A DNA stretch of 64,000 bases from CAZSDW01 sp964605705 (lineage in GTDB: Bacteria > Fidelibacterota > UBA2242): NCBI GenBank assembly GCA_964605705.1, contig CAZSDW010000009.1, forward strand, positions 1-64,000. The letters run 5' to 3'. A program made the translations under genes and the position numbers. The notes beneath the pieces were generated by a model, which saw nothing but the letters and a program-made list of their open reading frames with translations, was not told the origin of the DNA and made no database searches. This document shows, piece by piece, positions 25,527-35,524 of this stretch; within the stretch, counting starts at the first letter, position 1, and each line of letters opens with the position of its first letter.

Positions 25527-28052
25527 ATGACTGAAGATTCAAAAGTGAAACAGAAACGCATTTTCGAAATTGCCAAGGAACTGAATATCTCGCATATTGA
25601 GATTATTGAATTCCTGAAAAAGGAAAAGATATCGGCAAAAACTCTGATGTCTCCTGTGGATGAGGCTACCTATTTAAAAATTCTTGAAGAATTCGCGCGG
25701 GAAAAAGATGTTGTCGAGCGATTTCGTAAAGAACGTGCCAGACGAGACGCGGAATCCAAACGTAAAGCGGAGGAGGAAGCCCGTCAGAGTGCGGATCTGG
25801 AACGTCGAAAAATTGAATCAGAGGTTTATCAGAAAGCGGTTCCGTTTCTTGATTCGGCAATTAACATAACCCGTGATTTCAGTTCAAAAATCCTCGAAAT
25901 GTTGATCAGGGATGTCATTAAAACTGAAAAAGTGACGAATGTCATGCCCGAGCTGGCTACAGAAAGAGTGGAAGCCCTGGAAGTAACGGAAATGCCGGAG
26001 AAAAAAGAGGCACCGCCGGTATTGGATAAAAAGAAGAAAAAAGAGAAACGTAAACTCAGGCGAATTACCATCTCAGATATTGAGTCGCGCCTGGATCAAA
26101 AAGGAGGCAAGCGGCGACCCGGCGACGGTGAAGATTCCAAGAAAAGCAAGAAGAACAAACGCTTAGCCAATATTGATGAGCGCAAAGTCGATGAATCAAT
26201 CCGTCGAACTATGGCACGAATGGATGAAAAATCCACCCGGAAAAAGTATAAAAAACAGGATTCAGACAAAGACTTTGAAGAACAGGTTGAAACCAAGAAA
26301 ATTCGAATCAGCGAGTATGCTACGGTTGAAATGCTGGCAAATATGCTGGATGTGGAACCTGCGGATATGATATCAACCTGTATTCAACTGGGTATGTTTG
26401 TCACGATTAATCAACGTCTCGATTTTGATACAATTTCACTCATTGCCGATGAATTTGGTTATGAAGCGGAGCAGGTTGAACAGTATGGTGAAGAAATCCT
26501 GAAGATTGAAGATACTAAAGAAGACCTCGCAAATGCAGTTCCCCGTCCCCCGGTTGTTGCGATCATGGGACATGTGGATCACGGAAAAACCTCACTGCTC
26601 GATTATATTCGCAGAACGAATGTAGTTGCCGGTGAGTCCGGTGGTATTACCCAGCATATCGGTGCCTACAAGGTTGTCCTGGACAATCAAAAAGAGGTGA
26701 CATTTCTCGATACGCCGGGGCATGAAGCCTTTACAGCGATGCGTGCCCGTGGAGCCCAGGTCACTGATATAGTCGTGTTGATTGTTGCCGCCGACGATGG
26801 TGTGATGCCTCGGACGATAGAGGCGATTAACCATGCCAAAGCTGCCTCAGTTCCGATTGTTGTTGCAATAAATAAAATTGATAAATCCGAAGCCGATCCG
26901 GAAAGAGTTAAGCGCGGATTGTCGGAACAGGGTGTTCAGGTTGAAGACTGGGGTGGTTCTATTCAGGTTGCCGAGATCTCAGCAAAAACCGGTAAAGGGA
27001 TTGACCATCTGCTTGATCTGATCCTGCTGGAATCCGAAATGCTGGAGCTGAAAGCCAACGCCAAAACTGCCGCCAAGGGTACTGTTATTGAAGCCCGTGT
27101 CGATAAACGTCACGGTCCGATGGCGACTATTCTGGTGCAGAAAGGGACTGCGAGTGTTGGGGATCCCTTTGTTTGTGGACCTGCCGCCGGTCGAATTCGG
27201 GCGATTTATGATGAACGTGGTCATCGCCTGAAAAAAATTAATCCTTCCGATCCGGCAGTCATTGTCGGATTTGATGTTTTGCCGAATCTGGCTGATATCT
27301 TTGCAGTCGTTGATGATGAAAAAGAAGCCCGGAAGATCGCCTCCGAACGTCAGAAAATTCAACGCGAGCAGCAATTTCGCCAGGCGAAGGAATGGACGCT
27401 GGATACGATTTCCCAGCAGATTGCCGAAGGTCGTATTAAACAGCTGAACGTGGTTCTCAAGTGTGACGTTGACGGATCGGTTGAAGCCATTGGTGAGGCA
27501 TTGGCTGGTATTGGCAATGAGGAAGTCGCGGTCAGTGTTACTCATAAAGCTGCCGGACATATCTCCGAAAGCGACGTCCTTCTGGCAAAAGCCTCGGAAG
27601 CGGTTATTATCGGATTCAACGTCACCGCCAATCCGAAGGTCAAAGAAATGGCTAAGAAAGAAAATGTTGAAATCAGACATTACAGCATCATCTATGAATT
27701 GCTCGATGATATAAAAGCCGCTCTGGAAGGATTGCTGAGTCCTGATAAAATTGAAGAGTATCTGGGGACTGTCGAAGTTCGGGAGGTATTTAAAATTCCG
27801 AAAATCGGATTTATTTCCGGTTCCTATGTAAAAGCAGGAAAAGTTAACCGCAATGCCATGGCACGGATAAGCCGCAACGGCGAGGTGCTGCATGAATCGA
27901 CAATATCGTCGTTAAGACGTTTCAAGGACGATGTCAAGGAGGTTCAGGAAGGCTTTGAATGCGGTGTCGCATTGGATGGATTCACCAACTATGAGCAGGG
28001 CGACATTATTGAAGTTTTTGAAGTGAAATCAGTGAAACGGAAACTGGAATAG
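25527..28052 (+). CDS. infB: Translation initiation factor IF-2
   Basis: IF-2 is the GTPase that brings initiator tRNA to the 30S subunit and promotes subunit joining. The 841-residue protein has an N-terminal winged-helix-like region (RIFEIAKELNISHIEIIEFL), a long Lys/Glu-rich linker (about 60-260) and a second IF2-N domain (about 262-320). The G domain has GHVDHGKT, GGITQHIGAY, DTPGHEAF, NKID and SAKTG. Domains II to IV complete it, ending in SVKRKLE. It follows nusA in the usual order. The ylxR/ylxQ genes often found between the two are absent. Confidence 0.97.
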   Translation: MTEDSKVKQKRIFEIAKELNISHIEIIEFLKKEKISAKTLMSPVDEATYLKILEEFAREKDVVERFRKERARRDAESKRKAEEEARQSADLERRKIESEVYQKAVPFLDSAINITRDFSSKILEMLIRDVIKTEKVTNVMPELATERVEALEVTEMPEKKEAPPVLDKKKKKEKRKLRRITISDIESRLDQKGGKRRPGDGEDSKKSKKNKRLANIDERKVDESIRRTMARMDEKSTRKKYKKQDSDKDFEEQVETKKIRISEYATVEMLANMLDVEPADMISTCIQLGMFVTINQRLDFDTISLIADEFGYEAEQVEQYGEEILKIEDTKEDLANAVPRPPVVAIMGHVDHGKTSLLDYIRRTNVVAGESGGITQHIGAYKVVLDNQKEVTFLDTPGHEAFTAMRARGAQVTDIVVLIVAADDGVMPRTIEAINHAKAASVPIVVAINKIDKSEADPERVKRGLSEQGVQVEDWGGSIQVAEISAKTGKGIDHLLDLILLESEMLELKANAKTAAKGTVIEARVDKRHGPMATILVQKGTASVGDPFVCGPAAGRIRAIYDERGHRLKKINPSDPAVIVGFDVLPNLADIFAVVDDEKEARKIASERQKIQREQQFRQAKEWTLDTISQQIAEGRIKQLNVVLKCDVDGSVEAIGEALAGIGNEEVAVSVTHKAAGHISESDVLLAKASEAVIIGFNVTANPKVKEMAKKENVEIRHYSIIYELLDDIKAALEGLLSPDKIEEYLGTVEVREVFKIPKIGFISGSYVKAGKVNRNAMARISRNGEVLHESTISSLRRFKDDVKEVQEGFECGVALDGFTNYEQGDIIEVFEVKSVKRKLE

Positions 28053-28071
28053 GGAATCGTTTGACGATATC

Positions 28072-28353
28072 GTGGTTATTGGAATTTTACAGATGGATAT
28101 GTTGTTGACGGATACCCAATCACTGAAGGATAAACGATCTCTGTTAAGCCGGATAAAAAATCTTGTGAGAAATAAATTCAATGTCTCAATTGCAGAACTC
28201 AGCTATGGTGACCGGATGGGCAGGACGCTTTTCGGAATTGCCTGTATTAATAATGATGGTAAAATTGTCCATCAGGTTTTAGGAGAGGTTGAAAAATTTA
28301 TTGAAAAACAGATCGGTATTCAGGTGCTTGAAAGAAAGATCGAGCTGATCTGA
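28072..28353 (+). CDS. ylxP: DUF503 protein (YlxP-like)
   Basis: A 93-residue protein of the DUF503 family, usually encoded between infB and rbfA. Family features are the opening GILQMDMLL, SLKDKRSLLSRIKNLVRNKFNVSIAEL and a C-terminal EKQIGIQVLERKIEL. Its molecular role is not established; location suggests ribosome biogenesis. It starts with GTG and its TGA overlaps the rbfA ATG by one base, so the two are translationally coupled. Confidence 0.85.
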   Translation: MVIGILQMDMLLTDTQSLKDKRSLLSRIKNLVRNKFNVSIAELSYGDRMGRTLFGIACINNDGKIVHQVLGEVEKFIEKQIGIQVLERKIELI

Positions 28354-28727
28354 TGGTGGATTATCGAAAAAGGCGGGTTTCGGATGAGATTAAACGAGTG
28401 ATGGGTGACCTGTTTATCAAAGATTTACCCAGTGAAGGAAACAGTCTGATCACGGTCACAAATGTGCGCGTAACCAGTGATTTAAGCGAAGCGAAGATAT
28501 ACCTGAGTATTTATAATGAAGATCCTGTCCAAAGAAAAGCCATTCTGGATAATGTAAAAAAGAAGAAATCATATATCAGGGGACTCTTTGGCAACAGGAT
28601 CAATATGAAATATGTCCCCAAACTGTTTTTTTTCGAAGATGATACAATGGCGTATGCAGATACCATTGAGCGCCTGATTCGATCCATTCATAAAAACGAG
28701 GAAAATGACGCTTTCAAAGACGCTTGA
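28353..28727 (+). CDS. rbfA: 30S ribosome-binding factor RbfA
   Basis: RbfA is a KH-like cold-shock factor needed for late 30S maturation and 16S 5' end processing. The 124-residue protein begins with the typical RKRRVSDEIKRVMGDLF. It continues through LITVTNVRVTSDLSEAKIYLS and ends its fold with KYVPKLFFFEDDTMAYADTIERLI. It overlaps ylxP by one base and truB by 23 bases. Confidence 0.95.
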   Translation: MVDYRKRRVSDEIKRVMGDLFIKDLPSEGNSLITVTNVRVTSDLSEAKIYLSIYNEDPVQRKAILDNVKKKKSYIRGLFGNRINMKYVPKLFFFEDDTMAYADTIERLIRSIHKNEENDAFKDA

Positions 28728-29388
28728 CCTGGTACTGAATGTACACAAACCGGTGGGATTGACTTCCTATGATGTCGTCCGTCGCGCAAAACGGGTACTG
28801 CCAGGTGTGAAAATAGGACATGGTGGGACATTGGATCCGTTTGCGGAAGGAGTATTACTGATCCTGATCGGGAAAGCCACCAAGCGGATGTCTGAATTAT
28901 TGGGAAATTCCAAAAGTTATGAAGCTCGGCTGAAACTGGGTGAAGCAACGGCAACCGGTGACAATACCTCGCCAGTTATATTGATAGAGGAAATTCCTGA
29001 AATAAGTGAGAACCTTCTGAGAGAACTGGAATTACAGTTCACTGGCGACATCATGCAGATTCCACCTGCCTATTCGGCTAAAAAGGTCAATGGTAAACCC
29101 GCTTATAAATATGCCCGGGAAGGACGACAGGTGCAGCTGGATCCGGTTCAGGTTAGTATTTATGGTTTGAAGTTGACTAAAATCGAAAATAATATTATCA
29201 AGATTAAGGTCAGCTGTTCCAGCGGGACCTATATCAGGACGCTGGGTGAAAATCTTGCTCAGGCGATTGGAACAGTTGGACATCTGGTATCCCTTGAAAG
29301 AGTTCGCATCGGGGAATATACAATTGAAAATTCAATTCCCGTGAATATACTGCCTGAAGTAATTACGGGATTTATAGCGGAAGCCTAA
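28705..29388 (+). CDS. truB: tRNA pseudouridine-55 synthase TruB (short form)
   Basis: TruB makes pseudouridine 55 in the T-loop of tRNAs. The 227-residue protein contains the catalytic Asp in HGGTLDPFAEGVLL, the substrate-site tract IPPAYSAKKVNGKPAYKYAR and SCSSGTYIRTLGENLA. It ends soon after SLERVRIGEYT, without a C-terminal PUA-type RNA-binding domain, so it is a short version. GAGGAAA precedes the ATG, which lies inside the end of rbfA. Confidence 0.95.
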   Translation: MTLSKTLDLVLNVHKPVGLTSYDVVRRAKRVLPGVKIGHGGTLDPFAEGVLLILIGKATKRMSELLGNSKSYEARLKLGEATATGDNTSPVILIEEIPEISENLLRELELQFTGDIMQIPPAYSAKKVNGKPAYKYAREGRQVQLDPVQVSIYGLKLTKIENNIIKIKVSCSSGTYIRTLGENLAQAIGTVGHLVSLERVRIGEYTIENSIPVNILPEVITGFIAEA

Positions 29389-29398
29389 TTATTGAGCA

Positions 29399-30343
29399 AT
29401 GCAAGTATTTTATGGACTTGATGAATTACCAGATGATTGGAGAGGTGCTGTTGTGACACTGGGAGTTTTTGACGGGCTGCATCGGGCGCATACCGATATA
29501 CTCCAACGGGTAGTCGATTCAGCAAGACAAAGGGATTGTCGTTCGATGTTGATCACTTTTGATCCGCATCCGCGCAATGTGCTTGCATTTCCGGAAGTAC
29601 CGGTTCCCCTATTGACAACTCCCCGGGAGAAAACGGAATTGTTAAAAGATTCCGAACTGGATGCAGTGCTGTTTCTGAAAGTCAATCAGGAACTATTGAA
29701 TACAGATAGTGAAGAATTTGTCAAAACAATTCTGGTCGATAAACTCCAGGTCCGAAAGGTGATCGTAGGGTATGATTATCATTTCGGAAAAGATCGGGGA
29801 GGCAAAACGGAGCAACTGATCGAGTATGGGGAAAAATACCAGTTTGCTGTTGAAACTGTCCAGCCGATTATGCAGGAAGGTGAAGCCGTGCGCTCATCGG
29901 TCATCCGTTTACTGATCAGTGAAGGGCAGGTGGTAAAAGCTGCCAAGTTACTGGGTCGTCCTTACAGCATCCAGGGTAAAGTCATTCATGGCTCCGGAAG
30001 GGGGCGTCAGCTGGGATTTCCGACCGCTAATCTTAAAGTAAACGATCCTCAGAAAATGATTCCCAGCAGTGGAATTTATCTGACAACGGTTGACATTGAT
30101 GATCGGCGTTACTTTGGACTGTGCAATGTCGGAACGCGCAAGACCTTTAACGAATTCAAACAGATAATTGAAGTCTATATAATGAATCTTAATAATGTCG
30201 ATCTGTACGGTTCAGAGATTAGAATAAATTTTCTGGAATGGATCAGGGACGAAATAAAATTTGATACGGTTGAAGAATTAATCGACCAGATGAAATCAGA
30301 TGAAAAAGAATGTTTAAAAAAAACCACAAAATACACTTTATGA
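29399..30343 (+). CDS. ribF: Bifunctional riboflavin kinase/FAD synthetase
   Basis: RibF converts riboflavin to FMN and then FAD. The 314-residue protein has the N-terminal nucleotidyltransferase domain (about 1-185; VTLGVFDGLHRAH, ITFDPHPRNVL, GYDYHFGKDRGG, SSVIRLLISEGQV). The C-terminal kinase domain (about 190-305) has GKVIHGSGRGRQLGFPTANL and a G-xx-N-VGTRKTF-like segment. Its place between truB and rpsO is the common arrangement. Confidence 0.95.
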   Translation: MQVFYGLDELPDDWRGAVVTLGVFDGLHRAHTDILQRVVDSARQRDCRSMLITFDPHPRNVLAFPEVPVPLLTTPREKTELLKDSELDAVLFLKVNQELLNTDSEEFVKTILVDKLQVRKVIVGYDYHFGKDRGGKTEQLIEYGEKYQFAVETVQPIMQEGEAVRSSVIRLLISEGQVVKAAKLLGRPYSIQGKVIHGSGRGRQLGFPTANLKVNDPQKMIPSSGIYLTTVDIDDRRYFGLCNVGTRKTFNEFKQIIEVYIMNLNNVDLYGSEIRINFLEWIRDEIKFDTVEELIDQMKSDEKECLKKTTKYTL

Positions 30344-30360
30344 AATGGAGGATTGACTGA

Positions 30361-30630
30361 ATGACATTAACGAAAGAAGTCAAACAGGAAGTAATTACCC
30401 AATATGGCAAAGATGCAACTGATACTGGTTCAATCGAGGCGCAGATCGCTCTTTTGACCGAGAGAATCAAATCTCTGAACGAGCATTTTCTGGAAAATCC
30501 GAAGGACCATAGTTCACGTCGCGGATTATTGAAACTCGTCAGTCGCAGAAAACATCTTTTAGCCTATTTAAGTAAAAAAGATGAGGAAGCGTACAAAGCA
30601 ATAATTGGTGCTTTAGGGCTTCGTAAATAA
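30361..30630 (+). CDS. rpsO: 30S ribosomal protein S15
   Basis: S15 binds 16S rRNA early in platform assembly. The 89-residue protein is full length and shows the family core DTGSIEAQIALLTERIKSL, LNEHFLENPKDHSSRRGLLK and the C-terminal LVSRRKHLLAYL. Seventeen bases separate it from ribF, with GGAGG before the ATG. In many bacteria rpsO and pnp form one transcript, as the 18-base gap to pnp suggests here. Confidence 0.97.
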   Translation: MTLTKEVKQEVITQYGKDATDTGSIEAQIALLTERIKSLNEHFLENPKDHSSRRGLLKLVSRRKHLLAYLSKKDEEAYKAIIGALGLRK

Positions 30631-30648
30631 CAAAGACAGGAGTCAACA

Positions 30649-32838
30649 TTGATTCGAAAACAGATGATCCTTGGTGGGAGAGAATTAAGTATTGAAACAG
30701 GTCGCATGGCAAAGCAAGCCCATGGATCAGTCGTGGTACGTTATGGTGACACGATGGTTCTGGTGACCGCGGTTTCTGATTTTATGAAACCGATGAATCA
30801 GGATTTTTTTCCACTACAGGTTGAATATCGTGAACGCACTTATGCTGCCGGGAAAATTCCCGGTGGATTCTTCAAACGTGAGGGAAGACCTTCCGAAAAG
30901 GAAATTATAAGTGCGCGTTTAATTGATCGTCCGATCCGCCCGCTTTTCGCGGAAGGATTTTTTAGCGATACACAGGTAATTGCGACGGTCATTTCAGGGG
31001 ACCAGGAAAATCTTGCCGATGTCCTGAGTATTACCGGCGCTTCAGCTGCACTCAGCATTTCGAAAATTCCGTTTCTGGGACCGATTGCCGGTGTACGAGT
31101 GGGCAGGATTAACGGAGCATACGTCATCAATCCGACAATATCTCAGATGGCAGAGTCAGATCTCGAAATCGTTGTCGCCGGCAGTGAAGAGTCGATTGTA
31201 ATGGTCGAGGGTGAATCCAAAGAGATTTCAGAGGACGATTTGATTAATGCTCTGGAATTTGGTCATAAAGCAATCATTGAATTGATCCAGTTTCAAAAAG
31301 AGATTATCAATGAAATTAAGCCTGAGAAATATGAAGTTACCGCGAAAGAAATTCCCCATGGAATTCCGGAACTTGTCAGAGAAAAAACCGAACCATATCT
31401 GGATGAATGGCGTGAATTGGCACTGAATTCCAAGCATACTCGTTCAGAAGCGATCGGTAATTTTTTTAAAAACCTCACTGAGGAATTCGCGGAAGAGTAT
31501 CCGGATCAGGATAAACTTATCTACAGTGAAGTGGATGAAATCCTGAAACAGGATATGCGCAGGCATATTATTGAAAAACAGATCCGTCTTGACGGGCGTG
31601 GTTTAAAGGATATTCGTCCGATCACCTGTGAGGTCGGTGTTTTACCCCGGGCACACGGTTCCGCGCTATTTACCCGCGGGGAGACCCAGAGCCTTGGTTC
31701 CGTGACATTGGGTACGAAACTCGATGAACAGATTATCGATGACATTGACCGCGAGGAATATAAAAAACGATTTATGCTGCATTATAATTTTCCACCGTTC
31801 AGCGTCGGCGAAGTTCGTCCGATCCGGGGGACTGGCAGACGTGAAATAGGTCATGGAAATCTGGCGGAACGGGCTTTAAAAACCATGCTTCCCGATGAAG
31901 AGGATTTTCCATATACCGTCAGAATTGTTTCGGATATCCTGGAATCCAATGGCTCGTCCTCGATGGCATCGGTTTGTGCTGGATCGCTGGCTTTGATGGA
32001 TGCCGGCGTTCCTGTTCCAAAAACCGTTGCCGGTATCGCAATGGGATTGATCAAAGCAGATGATCAGGTATTTGTTCTGTCAGATATTCTTGGAGCGGAA
32101 GACCATTATGGCGATATGGATTTTAAAGTGACTGGTACCCGAGATGGTATCACCGCGATTCAGATGGATCTGAAGGTCGCCGGTATTTCTACGGACATCA
32201 TGTACACGGCGCTTGAGCAGGCAAAACTGGGTCGCTACCATATTATTGATATTATGGAGCAGACCCTCAAAGAAGCCCGTGCTGATATTTCTCCATACGC
32301 ACCGAAAATGACCACTATCGTTATCCCGGTTGATATGATTGGTGAGATCATCGGTCCCGGCGGGAAAAATATCAAAGCGATTCAAGCGGACAGCGGTGCA
32401 ACCGTTGAGATTAATGATAACGGAACAGTATTTATTTCTGCGGTCAATACGGAATCCGCCGAAAAAGCCAGAGCCGCCATCCAGGCAATGATTGAACAGC
32501 CGGAAGAGGGCAAAGTCTATACCGATTGTACCGTAAAACGGATCGAGAATTACGGTGCATTTGTCGAGATTATCCCTGGCAAAGAAGGTTTGTTGCATGT
32601 GTCGGAAATTGCCTGGGAACGCACGAATGACGTGAACGATGTTCTGAAGGTTGGTGATAAGATCACTGTACTTCTGAAAAAAATATCACAGCCGGGACGC
32701 TGGGAATTGTCCATTAAAGAACTGCTTGAGAAACCTGAGGGTTACGTTGAAGAAAAACGCCCCAGCCGACCACATCGATCCGGCGGCGACAGGGGTCGTG
32801 ATTCACGATACAATGACCGTTCGAGAAACCGCCGCTAG
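30649..32838 (+). CDS. pnp: Polyribonucleotide nucleotidyltransferase (PNPase)
   Basis: PNPase degrades RNA 3' to 5' by phosphorolysis and can add tails in reverse. The 729-residue protein has two RNase PH-like domains (about 5-215 and 305-540) joined by a helical domain. Motifs are GKIPGGFFKREGRPSE, FTRGETQ and the metal-binding Asp region GDMDFKVTGTRDGITAIQMD. A KH domain (IGEIIGPGGKNIKAI) and an S1 domain (IENYGAFVEIIPGKEGLLH) follow. The last ~25 residues are Arg/Gly/Ser-rich. It starts with TTG behind AGGAG. Confidence 0.97.
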   Translation: MIRKQMILGGRELSIETGRMAKQAHGSVVVRYGDTMVLVTAVSDFMKPMNQDFFPLQVEYRERTYAAGKIPGGFFKREGRPSEKEIISARLIDRPIRPLFAEGFFSDTQVIATVISGDQENLADVLSITGASAALSISKIPFLGPIAGVRVGRINGAYVINPTISQMAESDLEIVVAGSEESIVMVEGESKEISEDDLINALEFGHKAIIELIQFQKEIINEIKPEKYEVTAKEIPHGIPELVREKTEPYLDEWRELALNSKHTRSEAIGNFFKNLTEEFAEEYPDQDKLIYSEVDEILKQDMRRHIIEKQIRLDGRGLKDIRPITCEVGVLPRAHGSALFTRGETQSLGSVTLGTKLDEQIIDDIDREEYKKRFMLHYNFPPFSVGEVRPIRGTGRREIGHGNLAERALKTMLPDEEDFPYTVRIVSDILESNGSSSMASVCAGSLALMDAGVPVPKTVAGIAMGLIKADDQVFVLSDILGAEDHYGDMDFKVTGTRDGITAIQMDLKVAGISTDIMYTALEQAKLGRYHIIDIMEQTLKEARADISPYAPKMTTIVIPVDMIGEIIGPGGKNIKAIQADSGATVEINDNGTVFISAVNTESAEKARAAIQAMIEQPEEGKVYTDCTVKRIENYGAFVEIIPGKEGLLHVSEIAWERTNDVNDVLKVGDKITVLLKKISQPGRWELSIKELLEKPEGYVEEKRPSRPHRSGGDRGRDSRYNDRSRNRR

Positions 32839-32849
32839 TTGATCAAATT

Positions 32850-34097
32850 ATGATTGAAGAACGATTCCAGAAGACGGTATTGTCCAATGGAATTCGGGTT
32901 ATATCCGAATATATCGATTCGGTATATTCGATCTCACTGGGAATTTGGGCAATCGCCGGGTCTCAGGATGAAACTCTCGAGACAAACGGCATTGCCCATT
33001 TGCTTGAACATATGGCATTTAAGGGAACAAAAACCCGTTCAGCCTTTCAGATTGCTCATGAGATTGAATCGCTGGGTGGTTCTCTGAATGCGTTCACCGG
33101 TAAGAATATTACCTGTTATTATGCCCGCCTGATGAGCGAACATCTGGCGACTGGTGTCGATGTTCTTTCTGATCTGATCATCAATCCGCTGTTCAATACT
33201 GCCGAGCTGGAGCGCGAAAAGGGTGTGATTATCGAAGAAATCAGGGAAATTGAAGATACTCCCAGCGACATTATCCACGACTATTTTACCGAGCAGCTCT
33301 TTCCGGATCATCCAATCGGCAGGTCCGTACAGGGAACTGTAGAAAACATCCGGTCATTTACCATCGAGCAACTGATTGGTTTTATCAAAACTCATTATAC
33401 AGCGGATCGCCTGCTGATTGTCGCTTCGGGCAGGGTTGACCATAAGGAGCTGGTGAATCTTGCGATAAAACATTTGTCTGGTCTTCGGCGTGGGAATGGT
33501 ATTGAAGAACCTGCCGAAGCTCCTCCGGTAATTGAAGCCAGAAGAGTGATAAAAAAACCCATCAGCCAATCGCATCTGATTTTGGGACGCCGGGTTTTTT
33601 CCCAGGGAGATCCCCGCCGATATCAGCTGGCAGTCCTGAATGTCATTTTAAGCGGTGGCATGTCATCCAGGCTCTTTCACAATATTCGTGAACAGTACGG
33701 CTTTGTCTATGCGATCTATTCATTCTCGGATTTGTTTCTGAATAATGGCTTGTTTGGCATTTATGCCGGAGTTGAAACAGATCAGTTGGATACTATTCGT
33801 GACAAGATTTATGATGAATTAATTAAACTTAAAAATAAGGCGATAACTGCGGAAGAATTACGGAAAGTCAAACAGCAGTTTGAAGGGGGATTGGTTATTT
33901 CTCTCGAAGGAATGCAAGCCCGGATGAATCGCCTTGCCCGCATGGAAATATTTGAAAACCGGATCATGACGATTCAGGAAATTCTTGATATCATCGATCA
34001 GATTACAATTGATAATATTATAGATCTGATGCAATACCTGGTTGATCTTGATCAATTTAAAGAAACGGTCATCATACCGGAAAATTCATCAACTTAA
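32850..34097 (+). CDS. M16 family zinc peptidase (processing-peptidase-like)
   Basis: A 415-residue M16B-type metallopeptidase. The inverted zinc motif HxxEH appears as AHLLEHMAFKGT near residue 50, and the third ligand Glu is in EKGVIIEEIREIED about 80 residues later. The C-terminal half is the inactive partner domain (about 225-410; LSGGMSSRLFHNIREQYGFVYAI). No signal peptide is seen. Genes of this type often follow pnp. The substrate is unknown; homologues process or degrade short peptides. Confidence 0.9.
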   Translation: MIEERFQKTVLSNGIRVISEYIDSVYSISLGIWAIAGSQDETLETNGIAHLLEHMAFKGTKTRSAFQIAHEIESLGGSLNAFTGKNITCYYARLMSEHLATGVDVLSDLIINPLFNTAELEREKGVIIEEIREIEDTPSDIIHDYFTEQLFPDHPIGRSVQGTVENIRSFTIEQLIGFIKTHYTADRLLIVASGRVDHKELVNLAIKHLSGLRRGNGIEEPAEAPPVIEARRVIKKPISQSHLILGRRVFSQGDPRRYQLAVLNVILSGGMSSRLFHNIREQYGFVYAIYSFSDLFLNNGLFGIYAGVETDQLDTIRDKIYDELIKLKNKAITAEELRKVKQQFEGGLVISLEGMQARMNRLARMEIFENRIMTIQEILDIIDQITIDNIIDLMQYLVDLDQFKETVIIPENSST

Positions 34098-34112
34098 TTT
34101 TTGGGGATTAGT

Positions 34113-35369
34113 ATGACAAAAGCTATCCAGCCTGCCGATCGCACTTACAATGTCAGATATGCAATTCGCGATATTGTCGTCAAAGCACAACAACTGGAAG
34201 CCCAGGGCAAAGAAATCCTGTATTTGAATATCGGTGATCCTCCGGTATATGATTTTGAGACCCCTCTTGAATTGCGACAGATCATTGCTGAACGTATTTT
34301 GACATCAAATGCCGGAATCAAAAATAATGTCTCCACCTATTGTGATTCCATGGGAATCCGTGAAGCCCGTGAAGCTGTGGCAAAAAATGCAGTCGAAGCT
34401 AAAGGTATTCCGAATATTACCCCGAATGATGTAATCATTTCCAGCGGTGCCTCCGAAGCAATTACACTTGCGATTGCAGCAATTATCAATCCCGGTGATA
34501 ACATCATGACGCCATCTCCCGGATACCCGCTTTACAGTGGTCAGATACCGGTGTATCACGGGGAACTGAATCCCTATTTGCTCAATGAAGAAACCGGCTG
34601 GCAGATCGATCTAAATGAACTGGAAAAGCGGGTCAATGCACGTACGAAAGCCATCGTAGTTATTAATCCAAACAATCCTACCGGTGCCAATTATAGTCGC
34701 GAGAGCCTGTTAAACATTTTGAAATTTGCCGAGAAACATGATTTGGTAATTTTCGCTGATGAAATTTATGATAAACTGCTATTTGATGGACAAAAACACA
34801 TATCGATTGCCTCGCTATCTCAATCGGTTCCCGTGGTTACATTTGGTGGATTAAGTAAAAACTACATCATGCCGGGTTGGCGGGTAGGCTGGGCGATATT
34901 CTATGATCCGCTCAACCTGATGAGCGATTATCGTGAAGCTATTAATAAACTGCTGCGGGCAAGATTATGCGCTCCTCACCCTCAGCAATATATGATTGCT
35001 CCGGCATTAAGCAGTGGGGACGGGCATTTGCCGGGCGTGATGGCGAAAATCCAGCGTCGCCGGGATATTACCTTTGAAATGCTGAACGCGATACCCGGTA
35101 TCTCCTGTGTCAAACCGGGTGGAGCATTTTATGCTTTTCCCCGGATTCAGCTGCCGGCTGAAGTGGATGATGAGAAATATGTCATTGAATTGCTCGAGGA
35201 AACAGGTGTGCTGGTTGTCTATGGGAAGGGATTCGGCGAAAAACCCGGTACTAACCACTTCCGGATTGTATTTCTGCCGGATGAAGAGACATTGGTTCGT
35301 GCATACAAACTGATTGAGCAGTTTACTGCCAAATTTTATGCGAAATATCAGTTCGCTCCAACGCTATAA
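34113..35369 (+). CDS. Class I/II pyridoxal-phosphate aminotransferase (AlaA/AspC-like)
   Basis: An aminotransferase of about 418 residues, fold type I. Visible sites are the PLP phosphate/ring region SSGASEAIT, NPNNPTG, the PLP-contacting FADEIYDKLLFDG, the Schiff-base Lys in GGLSKNYIMPGWRVGW and the carboxylate-binding Arg in HFRIVFLPDEE. The overall pattern is nearest to alanine/aspartate aminotransferases, but the amino donor cannot be fixed. I use the ATG at 34113 (GGGGAT about five bases upstream) rather than the TTG at 34101. Confidence 0.9.
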   Translation: MTKAIQPADRTYNVRYAIRDIVVKAQQLEAQGKEILYLNIGDPPVYDFETPLELRQIIAERILTSNAGIKNNVSTYCDSMGIREAREAVAKNAVEAKGIPNITPNDVIISSGASEAITLAIAAIINPGDNIMTPSPGYPLYSGQIPVYHGELNPYLLNEETGWQIDLNELEKRVNARTKAIVVINPNNPTGANYSRESLLNILKFAEKHDLVIFADEIYDKLLFDGQKHISIASLSQSVPVVTFGGLSKNYIMPGWRVGWAIFYDPLNLMSDYREAINKLLRARLCAPHPQQYMIAPALSSGDGHLPGVMAKIQRRRDITFEMLNAIPGISCVKPGGAFYAFPRIQLPAEVDDEKYVIELLEETGVLVVYGKGFGEKPGTNHFRIVFLPDEETLVRAYKLIEQFTAKFYAKYQFAPTL

Positions 35370-35453
35370 ATTGTTTCGAATTTCTTGAACAAGTATTTCG
35401 TAAATTTAAAAATAGCCAGTTGTTTCTAGCTATCCTGAACCTTAAAAAATAAC

Positions 35454-35482
35454 TTGACATATCAAATTACTCTGTTTATACT
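35454..35482 (+). promoter_or_regulatory. Strong consensus sigma-70 promoter of the MerR gene
   Basis: TTGACA (35454-35459) and TATACT (35477-35482) are 17 bases apart. It is the best promoter match in the window and lies about 42 bases before the MerR ATG. Confidence 0.85.
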
Positions 35483-35524
35483 ATTAAAGTATTGGTTTAA
35501 GTAAGACGTGGAATAGAACGTAAA

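Noticed and set aside
26979..27893. 304-codon open frame on the minus strand
   Set aside because: It lies wholly antisense to infB domains with intact GTPase motifs on the plus strand; its composition is that of a complement shadow and it has no ribosome site.
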